The notes below the pieces were generated by a model that searched no databases, was not told where the DNA came from, and saw only the letters and a list, made by a program, of their open reading frames with translations. A DNA stretch of 64,000 bases, from positions 682,001-746,000 of the forward strand of contig NZ_CP034142.1 in NCBI RefSeq assembly GCF_003994855.1, in the 5' to 3' direction. The DNA is from Marinobacter sp. NP-4(2019) (GTDB lineage: Bacteria > Pseudomonadota > Gammaproteobacteria > Pseudomonadales > Oleiphilaceae). Each line of letters starts with the position of its first letter. The first letter of the stretch is position 1. Position numbers and translations under genes: made by a program. Positions 43,475-53,502 of this stretch are shown piece after piece.

Positions 43475-44713
43475 TTAGGCCTTAGGCATCGGCAGATCGG
43501 GCAGTTCGCTGTCCTTCAGCAGCCCCTGCATCAGCAACTTCACGCTGGTGTCCTCTTCGCCCATATGGGCATTCAGCCGGCTCAGTTCCGCCAGGGTCTC
43601 GCGGCTGCGGCGCAAATGCAGACTGGTCTCGAAATATTCTCTGGCCTTGCCCCACAGTTCGTTTCTCAGGCTCAGGCGTCCCAGAGCCAGCAACAGCTCG
43701 GCGTTATTGGGGCGGTCCTTCAGCCATTGTTCGGCGACGAGCAGTTGTTCATCCGGTTTGTGGCCTTTGATCCGGCCATAGAGATTGATCAGCTCGTCGC
43801 TCCAGTGGTTGCGCAGCACCTTCCTCAACAGGGTTTCCGATTGCGCTTCGTCACCCAGGGCGGCGAGCAGGCGGGCGTATTCGCGAATGGTATGCTCGTC
43901 CCGGCGAAGTACGCCGGGCAACTCGTCCCACAGGCGCGTCAGCGGTTCAAGTGACGCCGAATCCGTCCCGGTCTGGCGGCGGCAGTCTTCCGCGGCCTGT
44001 TGCAGCAGGTTTTGCCAGACGGTGCGTTCCAGGGTTTCCACTTCGTCCGGGGCGAGGAGGTTGCGCTTGCGCATTTCCGGCAACAGTTTGGACAGTTCGC
44101 GCCAGTCTTCCAGTCGCAGGTAGGTATTCTTCAGCAACTTCAGTACGAAAGGGTGGTTGGGTGCCTGTTTGCGCAGACGGATCAGGGTGGCCAAGGCCTG
44201 TTCCAGGCGGTTGCCTGCCAGTTGCAGTTGGGCCTGGGTGATGCCGACGGCCATGTCTGATCCCGGAGTGCTTTCGAACGCTGCCCGCAGCAGTTCATCG
44301 ACCGAATCATGGTCGCCCGACTCGAATGCGGCCTGTGCCGCCGCCAGGTAATTGATCAGCGGGGTGTCGGCATGATTGGCGGAGGATGTCAGCAGCTTGC
44401 GGGCGCGGGGCCAGTTGCCTTCGGCCAGGGCCAACAGTCCCTGGGTTGTGCGGCGGCGGGCGCGTCGTTGGTTGCTGCGGGCGAGCCAGCCAGCCATCAG
44501 GCCAGTGCCGTGACGAAAACGGCGTATCAGGTTGATGGTGAGTATCGACAGCACCACCACCGCCACCAACAGTGCCAGTCCGACCCAGAAGTTAGTCTCG
44601 ATCAAATAATGACCCAGGCTGATGCGGATATAGCCGAGGTCGTATTCGAGCCCCATGGACAGCCCGGTACCAATCAGCAGGGCAACGAGAATGATCAGCA
44701 GGAGGCGAATCAT
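43475..44713 (-). CDS. hemY: HemY, TPR membrane protein of haem gene cluster
   Basis: A 412-residue protein with two N-terminal membrane helices (about 1-20 and 40-62) and a large tetratricopeptide-repeat domain (about 90-400). It is the proteobacterial HemY associated with late haem synthesis, distinct from protoporphyrinogen oxidase. YDLGYIRISLGHYLIETNFW-type start and LLALAEGNWPRARKLL fit. It overlaps hemX by 4 bases and ends the hemC-D-X-Y run. Confidence 0.92.
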   Translation of the reverse strand: MIRLLLIILVALLIGTGLSMGLEYDLGYIRISLGHYLIETNFWVGLALLVAVVVLSILTINLIRRFRHGTGLMAGWLARSNQRRARRRTTQGLLALAEGNWPRARKLLTSSANHADTPLINYLAAAQAAFESGDHDSVDELLRAAFESTPGSDMAVGITQAQLQLAGNRLEQALATLIRLRKQAPNHPFVLKLLKNTYLRLEDWRELSKLLPEMRKRNLLAPDEVETLERTVWQNLLQQAAEDCRRQTGTDSASLEPLTRLWDELPGVLRRDEHTIREYARLLAALGDEAQSETLLRKVLRNHWSDELINLYGRIKGHKPDEQLLVAEQWLKDRPNNAELLLALGRLSLRNELWGKAREYFETSLHLRRSRETLAELSRLNAHMGEEDTSVKLLMQGLLKDSELPDLPMPKA

Positions 44714-45825
44714 GATTCGCTCTCCTCTTCCCCATTATCGCTGTTGGTGGTCGTGCCCCGGCGGCCTTCCAGTCGGGCTTTCAACAGTTCCAGGGAGCGG
44801 CTGATGTCCGGCAGTTGCGGGTCGATGTTTCTGCCCCGGAGCTCGTCCAGGGTCTGGGTGAGTGCAGCGACCTGTGGGTTGGTGTTGTCATACCAGTCGG
44901 CAATGGCGTTGCCGGCCTTGGTCAGTGCGCGGTCATAGAGCTCCTGGTGACCGCGAAGGACGGCCATTTCCGCTTCTTCCAGCATCAGTTGCAGGTTAAG
45001 GCGGGCGTACGCGCTCTGATCGGGAGAAAGCAGGGGTTTGACCGGTTCGTCCAGGCGGCGAACCACCACCACGTTTGCCAGCGTGTTCTTGACCTTGGTC
45101 CAGCCCTGGCTGAACAGTCCGGGTTCGCCTTCGGGGTTGTCGCCCAGGGCTGCGTCCGCAGTGGCGACAAATCCAGGCGCCCGCTCATTGACCAGTGCAT
45201 CGTCTGTCAGTCGGTTAACGCTGTCGATGGCGGCTTCCAGGGTGAGATAGAGGCCGGTGCGATCGACATCGGCAATGCCCTTGAGGGAAAGGATTTCTTT
45301 GGCCAGTTGCTGTCGTACCGGGTATACGCCAATGTCGTCGGATTCGGCCAGCACTTCGTCGCCGGCTTGCAGCGCCGCCAGGGCACCGCCGATGTCCTTC
45401 TCGATCAGCAGGCGCTGATTGGCGACCCGCAGCAGGTATTCGGCTTCGGCCAGCAGCCAGTCGGTACGGGTGCGATTGCCGGCTTCCAGCAGTTCCCGGG
45501 CGTTATGGTCGATCTGGCGTTGCTGGGTGGCAATCAGTTCCCGCTGGTCCGCCAGTTTGTCTTCCAGTGCGCGGATCCTTTCGCCCTGCTCGCTGCCCCG
45601 TGTGCCGTATTGGCTGTCCAGTCTGGATACGTCACCACGGATATTGTCCAGGGCCTGCTGCAACGCCTGGCGGTCATTCCATTGTTGCCAGCTCCAGAGG
45701 GCGAGAGCGATGATCAGGGCGAGAGCAAGTAGTGAGATCAGCCACAGGGGCCAGAGCTTCTTCTGAGCGGGCTTATCCTGGGGGATGGCGGCGGGCAGTT
45801 GTGTGTTTGATTCAGTCACAGGCAT
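44710..45825 (-). CDS. hemX: HemX, membrane protein of haem gene cluster
   Basis: A 371-residue single-pass protein: Pro/Gln-rich cytoplasmic start, one helix (about 27-47, WPLWLISLLALALIIALALW), then a coiled coil and a helical domain (LLAEAEYLLRVANQRLLIEKD). It belongs to the HemX/uroporphyrinogen III methyltransferase-annotated family, whose enzymatic role is doubtful. ATG at 45825 gives the family-typical start; a TTG at 45849 is possible. It follows hemD after 27 bases. Confidence 0.88.
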   Translation of the reverse strand: MPVTESNTQLPAAIPQDKPAQKKLWPLWLISLLALALIIALALWSWQQWNDRQALQQALDNIRGDVSRLDSQYGTRGSEQGERIRALEDKLADQRELIATQQRQIDHNARELLEAGNRTRTDWLLAEAEYLLRVANQRLLIEKDIGGALAALQAGDEVLAESDDIGVYPVRQQLAKEILSLKGIADVDRTGLYLTLEAAIDSVNRLTDDALVNERAPGFVATADAALGDNPEGEPGLFSQGWTKVKNTLANVVVVRRLDEPVKPLLSPDQSAYARLNLQLMLEEAEMAVLRGHQELYDRALTKAGNAIADWYDNTNPQVAALTQTLDELRGRNIDPQLPDISRSLELLKARLEGRRGTTTNSDNGEEESES

Positions 45826-45852
45826 CCTTACTTGGTATTTACGGGGCAACCA

Positions 45853-46638
45853 TCAGCCGTCCAGTTCTTGTGCGACGGTCGCCACGATGTCGTTGTCGGC
45901 AAGGCTTTCCGGTATACAAATTCTATCCAGCCCCGCCTGACGGGCCTGATCAGCGACCCGGCTGGCAGGCACCACCAGCAATGTTTTTTCGAGATTATGG
46001 CCGGTATTCTCACTCAGTGCGATGAGATTGTTCAATGTTTCCCCCGACAGTGTGATCACGGCCTCCGGTAGGAAGCATAGCAGGGCTTTGTCCAGCGTGG
46101 CGGCATCATGGTGTGGCTGATACCGCCGGTACAGTGGTAATACGCTGACCCTGGCCCCGCGATCACTGAGTGTCTGGTGGATCAGCTCACGCCCGTCCTC
46201 GCCCCTTACCAGCAGGACCTTCTCGCCGCTGAACCGTTGCAGGGACGGCAGCGCCAGCAGGGCCTCGCTGGTCCAGCCGTTGGTTGGCACGCGCGGGCTG
46301 AGGCCGTGGCGGGCCAGTACCGCTGCGGTGCCCCGGCCGACACCGTACCAGCGGATCCCCGTTGGCAGCTGGGGCCACCAGTTGTCGGCCAGGACCATAA
46401 ACAGGGAGGCGGCGTAGGGGCTCACGGCGATGACGTGGGAGTAGTGATCGAGATCCTGGATCAGGGTACGGGTTTCCGGTGTCTCCGGTAACGGTTCGCG
46501 CTCGATTAACGGCAGTACCCGGGCGTCGGCACCAGCTTCGCGAAAGCAGCGGGCCAGCCGGGAGGCTTCCGGTTCCGGCCGGCAGATAAGGATTCGCCGG
46601 CCGGCCAGGGAATGGGGATCAGGTTGGGGTGTGGCCAT
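45853..46638 (-). CDS. hemD: Uroporphyrinogen-III synthase
   Basis: A 261-residue enzyme that cyclises hydroxymethylbilane with ring-D inversion. ILICRPEPEASRLA, YGVGRGTAAVL, VLLVRGEDGRELI and the conserved Thr-Ser-Gly-like segment ITLSGETLNNL fit HemD. ATG at 46638 is chosen because it gives the family N-terminus; it overlaps hemC by 20 bases. Sequence divergence is normal for this family. Confidence 0.9.
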   Translation of the reverse strand: MATPQPDPHSLAGRRILICRPEPEASRLARCFREAGADARVLPLIEREPLPETPETRTLIQDLDHYSHVIAVSPYAASLFMVLADNWWPQLPTGIRWYGVGRGTAAVLARHGLSPRVPTNGWTSEALLALPSLQRFSGEKVLLVRGEDGRELIHQTLSDRGARVSVLPLYRRYQPHHDAATLDKALLCFLPEAVITLSGETLNNLIALSENTGHNLEKTLLVVPASRVADQARQAGLDRICIPESLADNDIVATVAQELDG

Positions 46639-47560
46639 AGATTTCAGCCAGTACCTTGTCGGCGCCCATGGCCAGGAGATCTTCGGCCAGCTCGCGGCCA
46701 AGGCGCTCACCCTCCGCCCTGGGTGCGCGGCCTTCCACGCGGAAAATCTGCGTGCCGTCGACCGCACCGACCAATCCTCTGAGCCAGATCGTGTCCTTGT
46801 CTTCGAGCAGGGCGTAGGCGGCAATGGGCACCTGGCAGCCGCCTTGCAGACGGCGGTTCAGGGCACGTTCCGCCCTGACGCGGTCTGAGGTGTCCTGGTG
46901 GTTCAGTGGCGCCAGCATGGCCAGCAGTTCGGAATCATTCACCCGGCATTCGATGCCCAGGGCGCCTTGTCCGACGGCAGGCAGGGAGATGGAATCCGGC
47001 AGGCAGTAGCGAATGCGGTCGTGGAAGCCCAGGCGCTTCAGGCCCGAGCTGGCCAGCACAATGGCGTCGTACTCGCCGGCGTCCAGTTTCGCCAAGCGGG
47101 TATTGACGTTGCCCCGCAATACGCGGATTTGCAGGTCTGGTCGGTAGGCTCGTAACTGGGCTTCCCGGCGCAGGCTGGCGGTACCCACCACGGCACCCTG
47201 AGGCAGGGCGTCGACGGTGTCGTGATGGTTGCTGACAAAGGCGTCGGTGGGGTCTTCCCGTTCGCAGATGGCGACCAGATCCAGGCCTTCGGGAAACTCC
47301 ATGGGAACATCCTTCATGGAATGCACCGCCAGGTCTGCACGGCCATCGAGCATGGCCTCTTCCAGTTCCTTCACGAACAGACCCTTGCCGCCAATCTTGG
47401 CAAGCGGGACGTCGAGAATCTTGTCGCCCTGGGTCTTGATCTTGACCAGCTCCACGGTGATGTTGTCGTGGAGCCGCTCCAGTTCGGATTTGATGAATTC
47501 GGCCTGCCACAGCGCCAGGGCACTGCTGCGGGTCGCGATACGCAGAGTTCGTTTTGACAT
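46619..47560 (-). CDS. hemC: Hydroxymethylbilane synthase
   Basis: A 313-residue enzyme polymerising porphobilinogen. RIATRSSALALWQAEFIK, GTASLRREAQL, the dipyrromethane-cofactor cysteine in LQGGCQVPIAAYA and the usual length are all present. First haem gene after algR, an order conserved in pseudomonads. Confidence 0.96.
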   Translation of the reverse strand: MSKRTLRIATRSSALALWQAEFIKSELERLHDNITVELVKIKTQGDKILDVPLAKIGGKGLFVKELEEAMLDGRADLAVHSMKDVPMEFPEGLDLVAICEREDPTDAFVSNHHDTVDALPQGAVVGTASLRREAQLRAYRPDLQIRVLRGNVNTRLAKLDAGEYDAIVLASSGLKRLGFHDRIRYCLPDSISLPAVGQGALGIECRVNDSELLAMLAPLNHQDTSDRVRAERALNRRLQGGCQVPIAAYALLEDKDTIWLRGLVGAVDGTQIFRVEGRAPRAEGERLGRELAEDLLAMGADKVLAEIYGHTPT

Positions 47561-47665
47561 GGTGAACGTTGCCGGTTTGGAAAATTGTCCGTCAAGGTTA
47601 CCTCGAAGTGGCGAAAAAGTCCCGCCACTGCACCGTGTAACCCTGCCCTGTGTTCATGGCGAGCA

Positions 47666-48427
47666 TCAACCCGGCTGATGCTCCTGCAGCCATTGCCGGA
47701 CCGCGCTGGTATGGCGGCGGCTGACTGGCAATTCGCCCAGCTCGTCCCGTAAAACAACCGAGCTGTGGCCCTGACCGTCACGCGTGAGGGCCTGGATGAA
47801 GCCCACCCCGACAAGAGTATGACGATGAATGCGCAGCAATGATCTCGGGTGGCTTTGCTCCAGTTCTTTCAAAGTGTAATCGGAGACGGTTTCGCCCCGG
47901 GTATGATGAATGGTGACGTATTTCTGGTCAGCCTCGCAGTAGAGGATTGCCCCGATGTCGATCAACTCGGTCCCGCGATGGGTCTTGATCGCGAGCTGAC
48001 CGGCGCCCTGGGTCTCACGGGCAGCCAGGGTTTGCTGCTGGACGCGATTGACCTGGCCGGAGCGGGCGAGCGCCTCGCTCAGAGCTTCGCGGCGTACGGG
48101 TTTGAGCAGGTACGCCGCAGCACTGACATCAAATGCCTGGATCGCGTAGTGGTCGTAAGCGGTGCAGAAAATGATCGCGGGCGGGTGGTCCAACTGGTTG
48201 ATGGCGGTGGCTGCATCCATGCCATCGGTACCCGGCATACGGATATCCAGTAACAGGATATCCGGATCCAGTTCCGCGACCTGGCGCAGGGCGCTGTCGC
48301 CGTCTGCAGCCTCGCCACATACGCTGTAGCCGGGTATGTCCCGGATCAGGCGCCGTAGCCGGTCCCGGGCCAGGGGTTCGTCATCGGCGATGAGTACCTT
48401 GCGGATGGTGGGGGCTGTGGCTGTCAT
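47666..48427 (-). CDS. algR: LytTR-family response regulator AlgR
   Basis: A 253-residue regulator: receiver domain (about 10-125, acidic DD at 15-16, phospho-acceptor Asp61 in LLLDIRMPGTDG) and LytTR DNA-binding domain (about 145-250, AIKTHRGTELIDIGAILYCE, LLRIHRHTLV). In Pseudomonas AlgR controls alginate and twitching genes. It overlaps algZ by 4 bases, and hemC follows. Confidence 0.92.
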   Translation of the reverse strand: MTATAPTIRKVLIADDEPLARDRLRRLIRDIPGYSVCGEAADGDSALRQVAELDPDILLLDIRMPGTDGMDAATAINQLDHPPAIIFCTAYDHYAIQAFDVSAAAYLLKPVRREALSEALARSGQVNRVQQQTLAARETQGAGQLAIKTHRGTELIDIGAILYCEADQKYVTIHHTRGETVSDYTLKELEQSHPRSLLRIHRHTLVGVGFIQALTRDGQGHSSVVLRDELGELPVSRRHTSAVRQWLQEHQPG

Positions 48428-49497
48428 TCTCCGTTTCGTGATCCTTCGATGTCTGGTCCGGCAGAGTGGTTGGCGGTCCTGCGGGGTAACCTCAGGGTAA
48501 CCGTGTATACGTCGTTCTGATGGCTGTGCTTGAGAACGGCCTCGTCACCAAACAGAGCCTGCAATCTTGACTGAATATTGGCAAGGGCCATGCGATTGCC
48601 ATCGTGTTTGCTGATGGTGGAATCCGGTCGCGGATTCTGCACCATGATATAGACAAAATTCCCGCGCCGGGAGGCTTCCAGCTTGACGGTGCCGCCCTCC
48701 GGACGTGGCTGGATGCCATGGTAGATGGCGTTTTCCAGCAACGGTTGCAAGGTCAGAGGCGGGATCGCCTGTTTTTCCAGGTCCGCTGCAATATCCCATT
48801 GCAGGGTCAGCCGGTCGCCAAGTCGCAGGGCCTCGATATCCAGGTAGCGCCGGCACAGCTCCAGCTCATCTTTCAGTGGAATCAGGCGGTCTTCGGCCCG
48901 CAGGCTGGCGCGAAACAGTTCCGACAGGTCCAGCACCGCATCCTCGGCCCGCTCCGGATTGATGGCGATAAGACTGGCTATGGTGTTCATGCTGTTGAAC
49001 AGGAAGTGGGGATGAATTCGCGCCTGCAGGGCGGCCAGGCGAGCCTGCATTTCAGCCTCCCGCTGCTGCTGCCACTGATGCTGAAGATAGAAATAACGCA
49101 GTACCATCAGCGTAATCAACAGCGCCAGCAACAGCTTCTTGGCGATTCCCTGCCAGCCGCTGACGCCTGGTTGCGGGTAGAGGACACTGTCGGCGAACAG
49201 TCCGAACGCAAGCACGTCCAGCAGTACGATGGTGACCATCGCGAGGGTGGCGCGGGTGACGGTCAGTTGTGCCAGCCAGCTGCGCATCAGGCAAATGAGG
49301 GCGGCGCTGGTCAGTACTGTCCACTGCACAAACAGGGACAACAGGCCGAAGTAGTTCCAGTCAATCCAGTCTGCTTTGGCCTGAACGATGGAAAGCACCA
49401 GCACGATCAGTTCGCTGGTAATGAGCAGCATGAATACCGCCCGCACGCGACACAGGTCCGGTACATAGAATTCGCTGCTTTTGCGTGGTGCCGTCAT
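48424..49497 (-). CDS. algZ: LytS-type sensor histidine kinase AlgZ/FimS
   Basis: A 357-residue kinase with about four membrane helices in the first 140 residues and no large periplasmic sensor domain. The His_kinase region HPHFLFNSMNTIASLIA and the ATP-binding region QPLLENAIYHGIQPR are typical of LytS/YehU kinases. It forms a two-component pair with the adjacent algR. The ATP-binding domain is short, as in AlgZ. Confidence 0.9.
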   Translation of the reverse strand: MTAPRKSSEFYVPDLCRVRAVFMLLITSELIVLVLSIVQAKADWIDWNYFGLLSLFVQWTVLTSAALICLMRSWLAQLTVTRATLAMVTIVLLDVLAFGLFADSVLYPQPGVSGWQGIAKKLLLALLITLMVLRYFYLQHQWQQQREAEMQARLAALQARIHPHFLFNSMNTIASLIAINPERAEDAVLDLSELFRASLRAEDRLIPLKDELELCRRYLDIEALRLGDRLTLQWDIAADLEKQAIPPLTLQPLLENAIYHGIQPRPEGGTVKLEASRRGNFVYIMVQNPRPDSTISKHDGNRMALANIQSRLQALFGDEAVLKHSHQNDVYTVTLRLPRRTANHSAGPDIEGSRNGE

Positions 49498-49541
49498 CCA
49501 ACCTCTTTCCTGAACAGGGAGCGCAATAGAGCGCGCCGGAA

Positions 49542-49550
49542 TGTTATAAT
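49542..49550 (+). promoter_or_regulatory. Extended -10 promoter of argH
   Basis: TGTTATAAT is an extended -10 (TGn plus a perfect TATAAT) about 73 bases before the argH start codon. No good -35 is seen at the expected distance, as is common for extended -10 promoters. Confidence 0.55.
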
Positions 49551-49622
49551 CCCGCGATCATCTTATTCACCCCTTAATTCACCCCGCAAATAATGCCGGG
49601 CTGTCAGCAGGAAAGATAGACC

Positions 49623-51029
49623 ATGACGGATCAGAAAAACTCTGACCAGAGCACAAGCTCCGAAAAACCCTGGGGCGGTCGCTTCAGTGAACCGACCGAT
49701 GCCTTTGTGGAACGCTTCACCGCGTCCGTTGGCTTTGACCAGCGCCTTTACCATCACGACATCACCGGTTCCATTGCCCACGCGACCATGCTGGCGGAAG
49801 TCGGCGTGCTGACCGTCGACGAGCGAGACAGCATCATCGAGGGGCTGAAGGGCGTCAAGGCCGACATCGAGGCCGGCGCCTTCGAATGGTCCGTCAGCCT
49901 GGAAGACGTGCACATGAACATCGAGGCGCGCCTGACCGACCGGATTGGTATTACTGGCAAGAAGCTTCACACCGGCCGCAGCCGTAACGACCAGGTGGCC
50001 ACCGATATCCGCCTCTACCTGCGCGACGAGATCGACGTGATCGCCGAGGAACTGACGCGGCTGAAAACCGGTCTGCTGGATCTGGCCGAGCGTGAGGCGG
50101 ACACCATCATGCCCGGTTTCACCCACCTGCAAACCGCTCAGCCAGTCACCTTCGGCCACCACCTGCTGGCCTGGTACGAAATGCTGGTGCGGGATGGCGA
50201 GCGTTTGCAGGACTGCCGCAAACGGGTCAATGTCATGCCGCTGGGCGCCGCCGCGCTGGCCGGCACCACCTATCCCATCGACCGTGCCATGACCGCGCGT
50301 TTGCTCGGCTTTGACCGCCCTACCGAGAATTCCCTGGATTCGGTCAGTGACCGGGATTTCGCCATCGAGTTCTGCAGCTTCGCGGCGCTGCTGATGACCC
50401 ACCTGTCCCGTTTCAGCGAGGAGCTGGTGCTGTGGACCTCCGCCCAGTTCGACTTCATCGACCTGCCGGACCGTTTCTGCACCGGCTCTTCCATCATGCC
50501 GCAGAAGAAGAATCCGGATGTGCCGGAACTGGTCCGTGGCAAGACCGGTCGGGTCAATGGTCACCTGATCAGCCTGCTGACCCTGATGAAGAGCCAGCCG
50601 CTGGCCTACAACAAGGACAATCAGGAAGACAAGGAACCGCTGTTCGACACCGTCGATACCATCAAGGGCTGTCTCAAGGCCTACGCCGACATGATCCCGG
50701 CCATTCGCGCCAAGGCCGACAACATGCGGGTGGCGGCCAAGCGCGGTTTCTCCACGGCCACCGATCTGGCGGATTATCTGGTCAAGAAAGGCGTGGCGTT
50801 CCGCGATGCCCATGAAATCGTTGGCAAGGCGGTCGCCTTTGGTGTCGCCGAAAATCGCGACCTGTCGGATATGACCCTGGACGAGCTGGCCCGTTTCTCC
50901 GACGTGATCGGCGAGGATGTATTCGATGTGCTGACCCTGGAAGGCTCGGTTCAGGCCCGGGATCATCTGGGTGGTACTGCGCCGGATCAGGTCCGTGCGG
51001 CCGTTGCGAGGGCTCGCAAGCAACTTTAG
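49623..51029 (+). CDS. argH: Argininosuccinate lyase
   Basis: A 468-residue fumarase-superfamily enzyme that cleaves argininosuccinate to arginine and fumarate. WGGRFSEPTDAFVERFTASV at the start, HTGRSRNDQVATDIR and the catalytic loop GSSIMPQKKNPD are diagnostic. Length slightly above E. coli (457) through a short polar N-terminus. Divergent from algZ. Confidence 0.97.
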   Translation: MTDQKNSDQSTSSEKPWGGRFSEPTDAFVERFTASVGFDQRLYHHDITGSIAHATMLAEVGVLTVDERDSIIEGLKGVKADIEAGAFEWSVSLEDVHMNIEARLTDRIGITGKKLHTGRSRNDQVATDIRLYLRDEIDVIAEELTRLKTGLLDLAEREADTIMPGFTHLQTAQPVTFGHHLLAWYEMLVRDGERLQDCRKRVNVMPLGAAALAGTTYPIDRAMTARLLGFDRPTENSLDSVSDRDFAIEFCSFAALLMTHLSRFSEELVLWTSAQFDFIDLPDRFCTGSSIMPQKKNPDVPELVRGKTGRVNGHLISLLTLMKSQPLAYNKDNQEDKEPLFDTVDTIKGCLKAYADMIPAIRAKADNMRVAAKRGFSTATDLADYLVKKGVAFRDAHEIVGKAVAFGVAENRDLSDMTLDELARFSDVIGEDVFDVLTLEGSVQARDHLGGTAPDQVRAAVARARKQL

Positions 51030-51054
51030 CCCGACATCGGGATGAATCGGTGGG

Positions 51055-53502
51055 TTAGCCGCCGATTCGCCCGGTAGTCAGATCCACGGCGGCCGGTTTC
51101 AGCTCTTTTAGCGGGCGGGGCCGGTACAGCCGGTAGCCCTGCCCATAATGGATGCCCAGCGTCCTGACCTTCCTCAGGGTGTCATCGTTTTCGATAAAGG
51201 TGGCCACCGTTGTTTTGCCAGAAGCCTCGGCAATCTTGTGCAGTGCCTCGACCATCACCTGCTGCACCGGATCATCGTGAAGGTGCTGCATCATTCGCCG
51301 GTCCAGCTTGATGATATCCACCGGCAGCCTGGCGGCCAGGCTATAACTTTCTACCGAAGCGCCAGCGCCATCCAGTGCCACTCGGCAGCCGATCCGATGC
51401 AGGGCGTCGCACAACACCGCCACATCGTCCGGGTATTGGGTGGCATGGGATTCGCGGATCTCCAGGCAGAAACACTCGGCGGAGAAGGGGGAGTCGGTCA
51501 GGAGCGATGCCATGAAATCGGCGAACGTGTCGTCCAGCACGCTGGCCAGGGACAGGTTGAAGCCACAGTATTTCAGCCTCGGCTCCAGCAGCCGCTGGCC
51601 GGCAAGCCATTGCATGGTCTGACGAATCACCTGGCGGTCCAGTCGCTTGGCGAGATCAAAGCGTTCGGCAACGGGCAGGAACTCCGCCGGTTGCAGCGAG
51701 GGCTGTTCCGCTGTTTCCCCCGGAATCCGCGACAGGATTTCGATATGGTCACCCCAGGTCACGCTGGCCACCGGTCGCAGGGCCTGGTACTCAAGAAGCA
51801 GGTGATTGTTGTCCAGGGCGTTACGGATCTGCTCCACGAGTTTGCCGGCAACCCCTTCATCCTGGCCAGAGGCGACGGCCTGGGCCACGTGTATACGATT
51901 GCGACCAGAAGCCTTGGCTGTGTGACACAGGTCGGCAGCCTGGCTCAGCAGCTTGTCCGGATCATCGGGTGAGTCTTCGTCCAGGATCAGCAGTCCGCCG
52001 CTGGCGGTGGTTTGCAATTGTTGACCCTGCCATTCGAAGACGAAGCCGCCGATCAGTTCGAGAATACTGTCGGCAATCTTTCGGGTCTGGACTTCGGGGC
52101 AGTTCTCGATCAGCAGCGCAAAGGTGTCGCCGGACAGACGTGCCAGTGCATCACGTTGGCGCACTCTCACCCCAAGGTTGCTGGCGAGCTCTCGCAGGTA
52201 GCGGTCACAGGTGCCGCTGCCCGAGACGTCGTTGATATGATCGAAGTCGTCCAGGTCGAGGTACAACAGTCCATCGGTGGTATTCTTGCGTCGGGGTGGC
52301 CTGATAAGGCGCCCGAGCCGATCAGCAAAGGCCTTTCGATTCATCAGGCCCGTGACCGGGTCGTGGTGAATGCGGTATTCCCTGCTGGACGCATTGTTGA
52401 GCCTTGCGCTGATGTCCTTGCCCACGTGCACCGCACCGGTGACTTCGCCGTGTTCGTTGACCACTCTCTGATAATGAAATTCGTAAACCGGAAGGTCGCG
52501 ATTCTGCTGGGCCAGGGGCATTTCCACTACAAAGCTGTCCCGCTCCAGGGCCCGCTTCCACAGCCGTTCTATCAACCGACGTTCGTTGGGGAAGTCCTGC
52601 AACATGTCGGTCAGGTTTCCGCCGGGGCGAGGCAGTTGGCCGAAGGTGTGTGCAAACTGGCGGCTGAAGGTCTGGTTGAAATAAACGAGGTTGAGCTGTT
52701 GGTCGACACTGGCGACCAGATCGTTGGTGGCATTGGCGGTGGCCGTCAACAGTTGCTGTGACTGTCGATGCGCCTGCTCTTGGTGCATTTCACGGGTGTG
52801 ATCAATCAGTGTTCCACCGATCTTGTGGATGCGCCCGCTTTCCCTCGTAATGGCCTTGCCGGTGATCTCCACCCTGCGGTGCTGCTGTTTCGCGGTCTGC
52901 AGGTCGAAGCGGATGGAAAACGGCTGCCCGTCGCGTACGCAGCGCCGGAACAGCGCACGTATTCGGTTCTGGCCGGTCTGACAGTAGAACAGGGCCTGCT
53001 CCGGGGTAATGTCTGTGCCAGGTCGGAGCTCCAGCAGGGTGTAGAGGCCGTCGGTCCAGGTCAGTTTGTTGTTGCGGATGTTCAGTTCCCAGATGCCAAA
53101 ACCGGCAGCGGACTCAGCCATGCGCACCAGCTGATGGTCCATGGGGGAAGTGTCGCGCAGGGCTATGTAAGCGCTGGCGGCCTGGTCGGAGTCCTTTACA
53201 TCGACCCGGAGGCTGAGGCTGGCAGTGAAGAAGAAACCGTCCTTGTGACGGAAGGTGATCAGCACCGTTTCACCGCTTTCCATGCGATGTCGGTTGGCCG
53301 GGGCGAAGGGGTCGTCCTGTCGTGCCGCGAGAATACGATGCACCGGCTGGCCTTCAAGTTCGCTGGCGTCGTAACCGAGTACTGCTTCGGCGTGGTGATC
53401 CGCGGACGTCACCACGCCCTCATCGTCTATGCGGACCAGGGTGCGGCGATCCGCTGCCAGAGGGTTGTCTGAGCGATAACGACGGATAAAGAATTCTTTC
53501 AC
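51055..53502 (-). CDS. PAS-GGDEF-EAL protein with degenerate active sites
   Basis: An 815-residue protein without membrane helices: three PAS-like regions (about 20-115, 125-235 and 250-365), a GGDEF domain (about 378-540) and an EAL domain (about 555-805). The GGDEF motif reads SGDTF (457-461), so cyclase activity is probably lost, but the inhibitory-site RQRD (448-451) is kept at the right distance. EAL reads EIL (588-590), and the DDFGTG motif reads DGAGAS (711-716), losing one metal-binding Asp. It is probably a c-di-GMP-binding or scaffold protein; this is inferred. It is convergent with argH. Confidence 0.87.
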   Translation of the reverse strand: MKEFFIRRYRSDNPLAADRRTLVRIDDEGVVTSADHHAEAVLGYDASELEGQPVHRILAARQDDPFAPANRHRMESGETVLITFRHKDGFFFTASLSLRVDVKDSDQAASAYIALRDTSPMDHQLVRMAESAAGFGIWELNIRNNKLTWTDGLYTLLELRPGTDITPEQALFYCQTGQNRIRALFRRCVRDGQPFSIRFDLQTAKQQHRRVEITGKAITRESGRIHKIGGTLIDHTREMHQEQAHRQSQQLLTATANATNDLVASVDQQLNLVYFNQTFSRQFAHTFGQLPRPGGNLTDMLQDFPNERRLIERLWKRALERDSFVVEMPLAQQNRDLPVYEFHYQRVVNEHGEVTGAVHVGKDISARLNNASSREYRIHHDPVTGLMNRKAFADRLGRLIRPPRRKNTTDGLLYLDLDDFDHINDVSGSGTCDRYLRELASNLGVRVRQRDALARLSGDTFALLIENCPEVQTRKIADSILELIGGFVFEWQGQQLQTTASGGLLILDEDSPDDPDKLLSQAADLCHTAKASGRNRIHVAQAVASGQDEGVAGKLVEQIRNALDNNHLLLEYQALRPVASVTWGDHIEILSRIPGETAEQPSLQPAEFLPVAERFDLAKRLDRQVIRQTMQWLAGQRLLEPRLKYCGFNLSLASVLDDTFADFMASLLTDSPFSAECFCLEIRESHATQYPDDVAVLCDALHRIGCRVALDGAGASVESYSLAARLPVDIIKLDRRMMQHLHDDPVQQVMVEALHKIAEASGKTTVATFIENDDTLRKVRTLGIHYGQGYRLYRPRPLKELKPAAVDLTTGRIGG

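Noticed and set aside
49563..51023. 486-codon minus-strand open frame opposite argH
   Set aside because: Exact antisense shadow of argH with low-complexity composition and no ribosome binding site.
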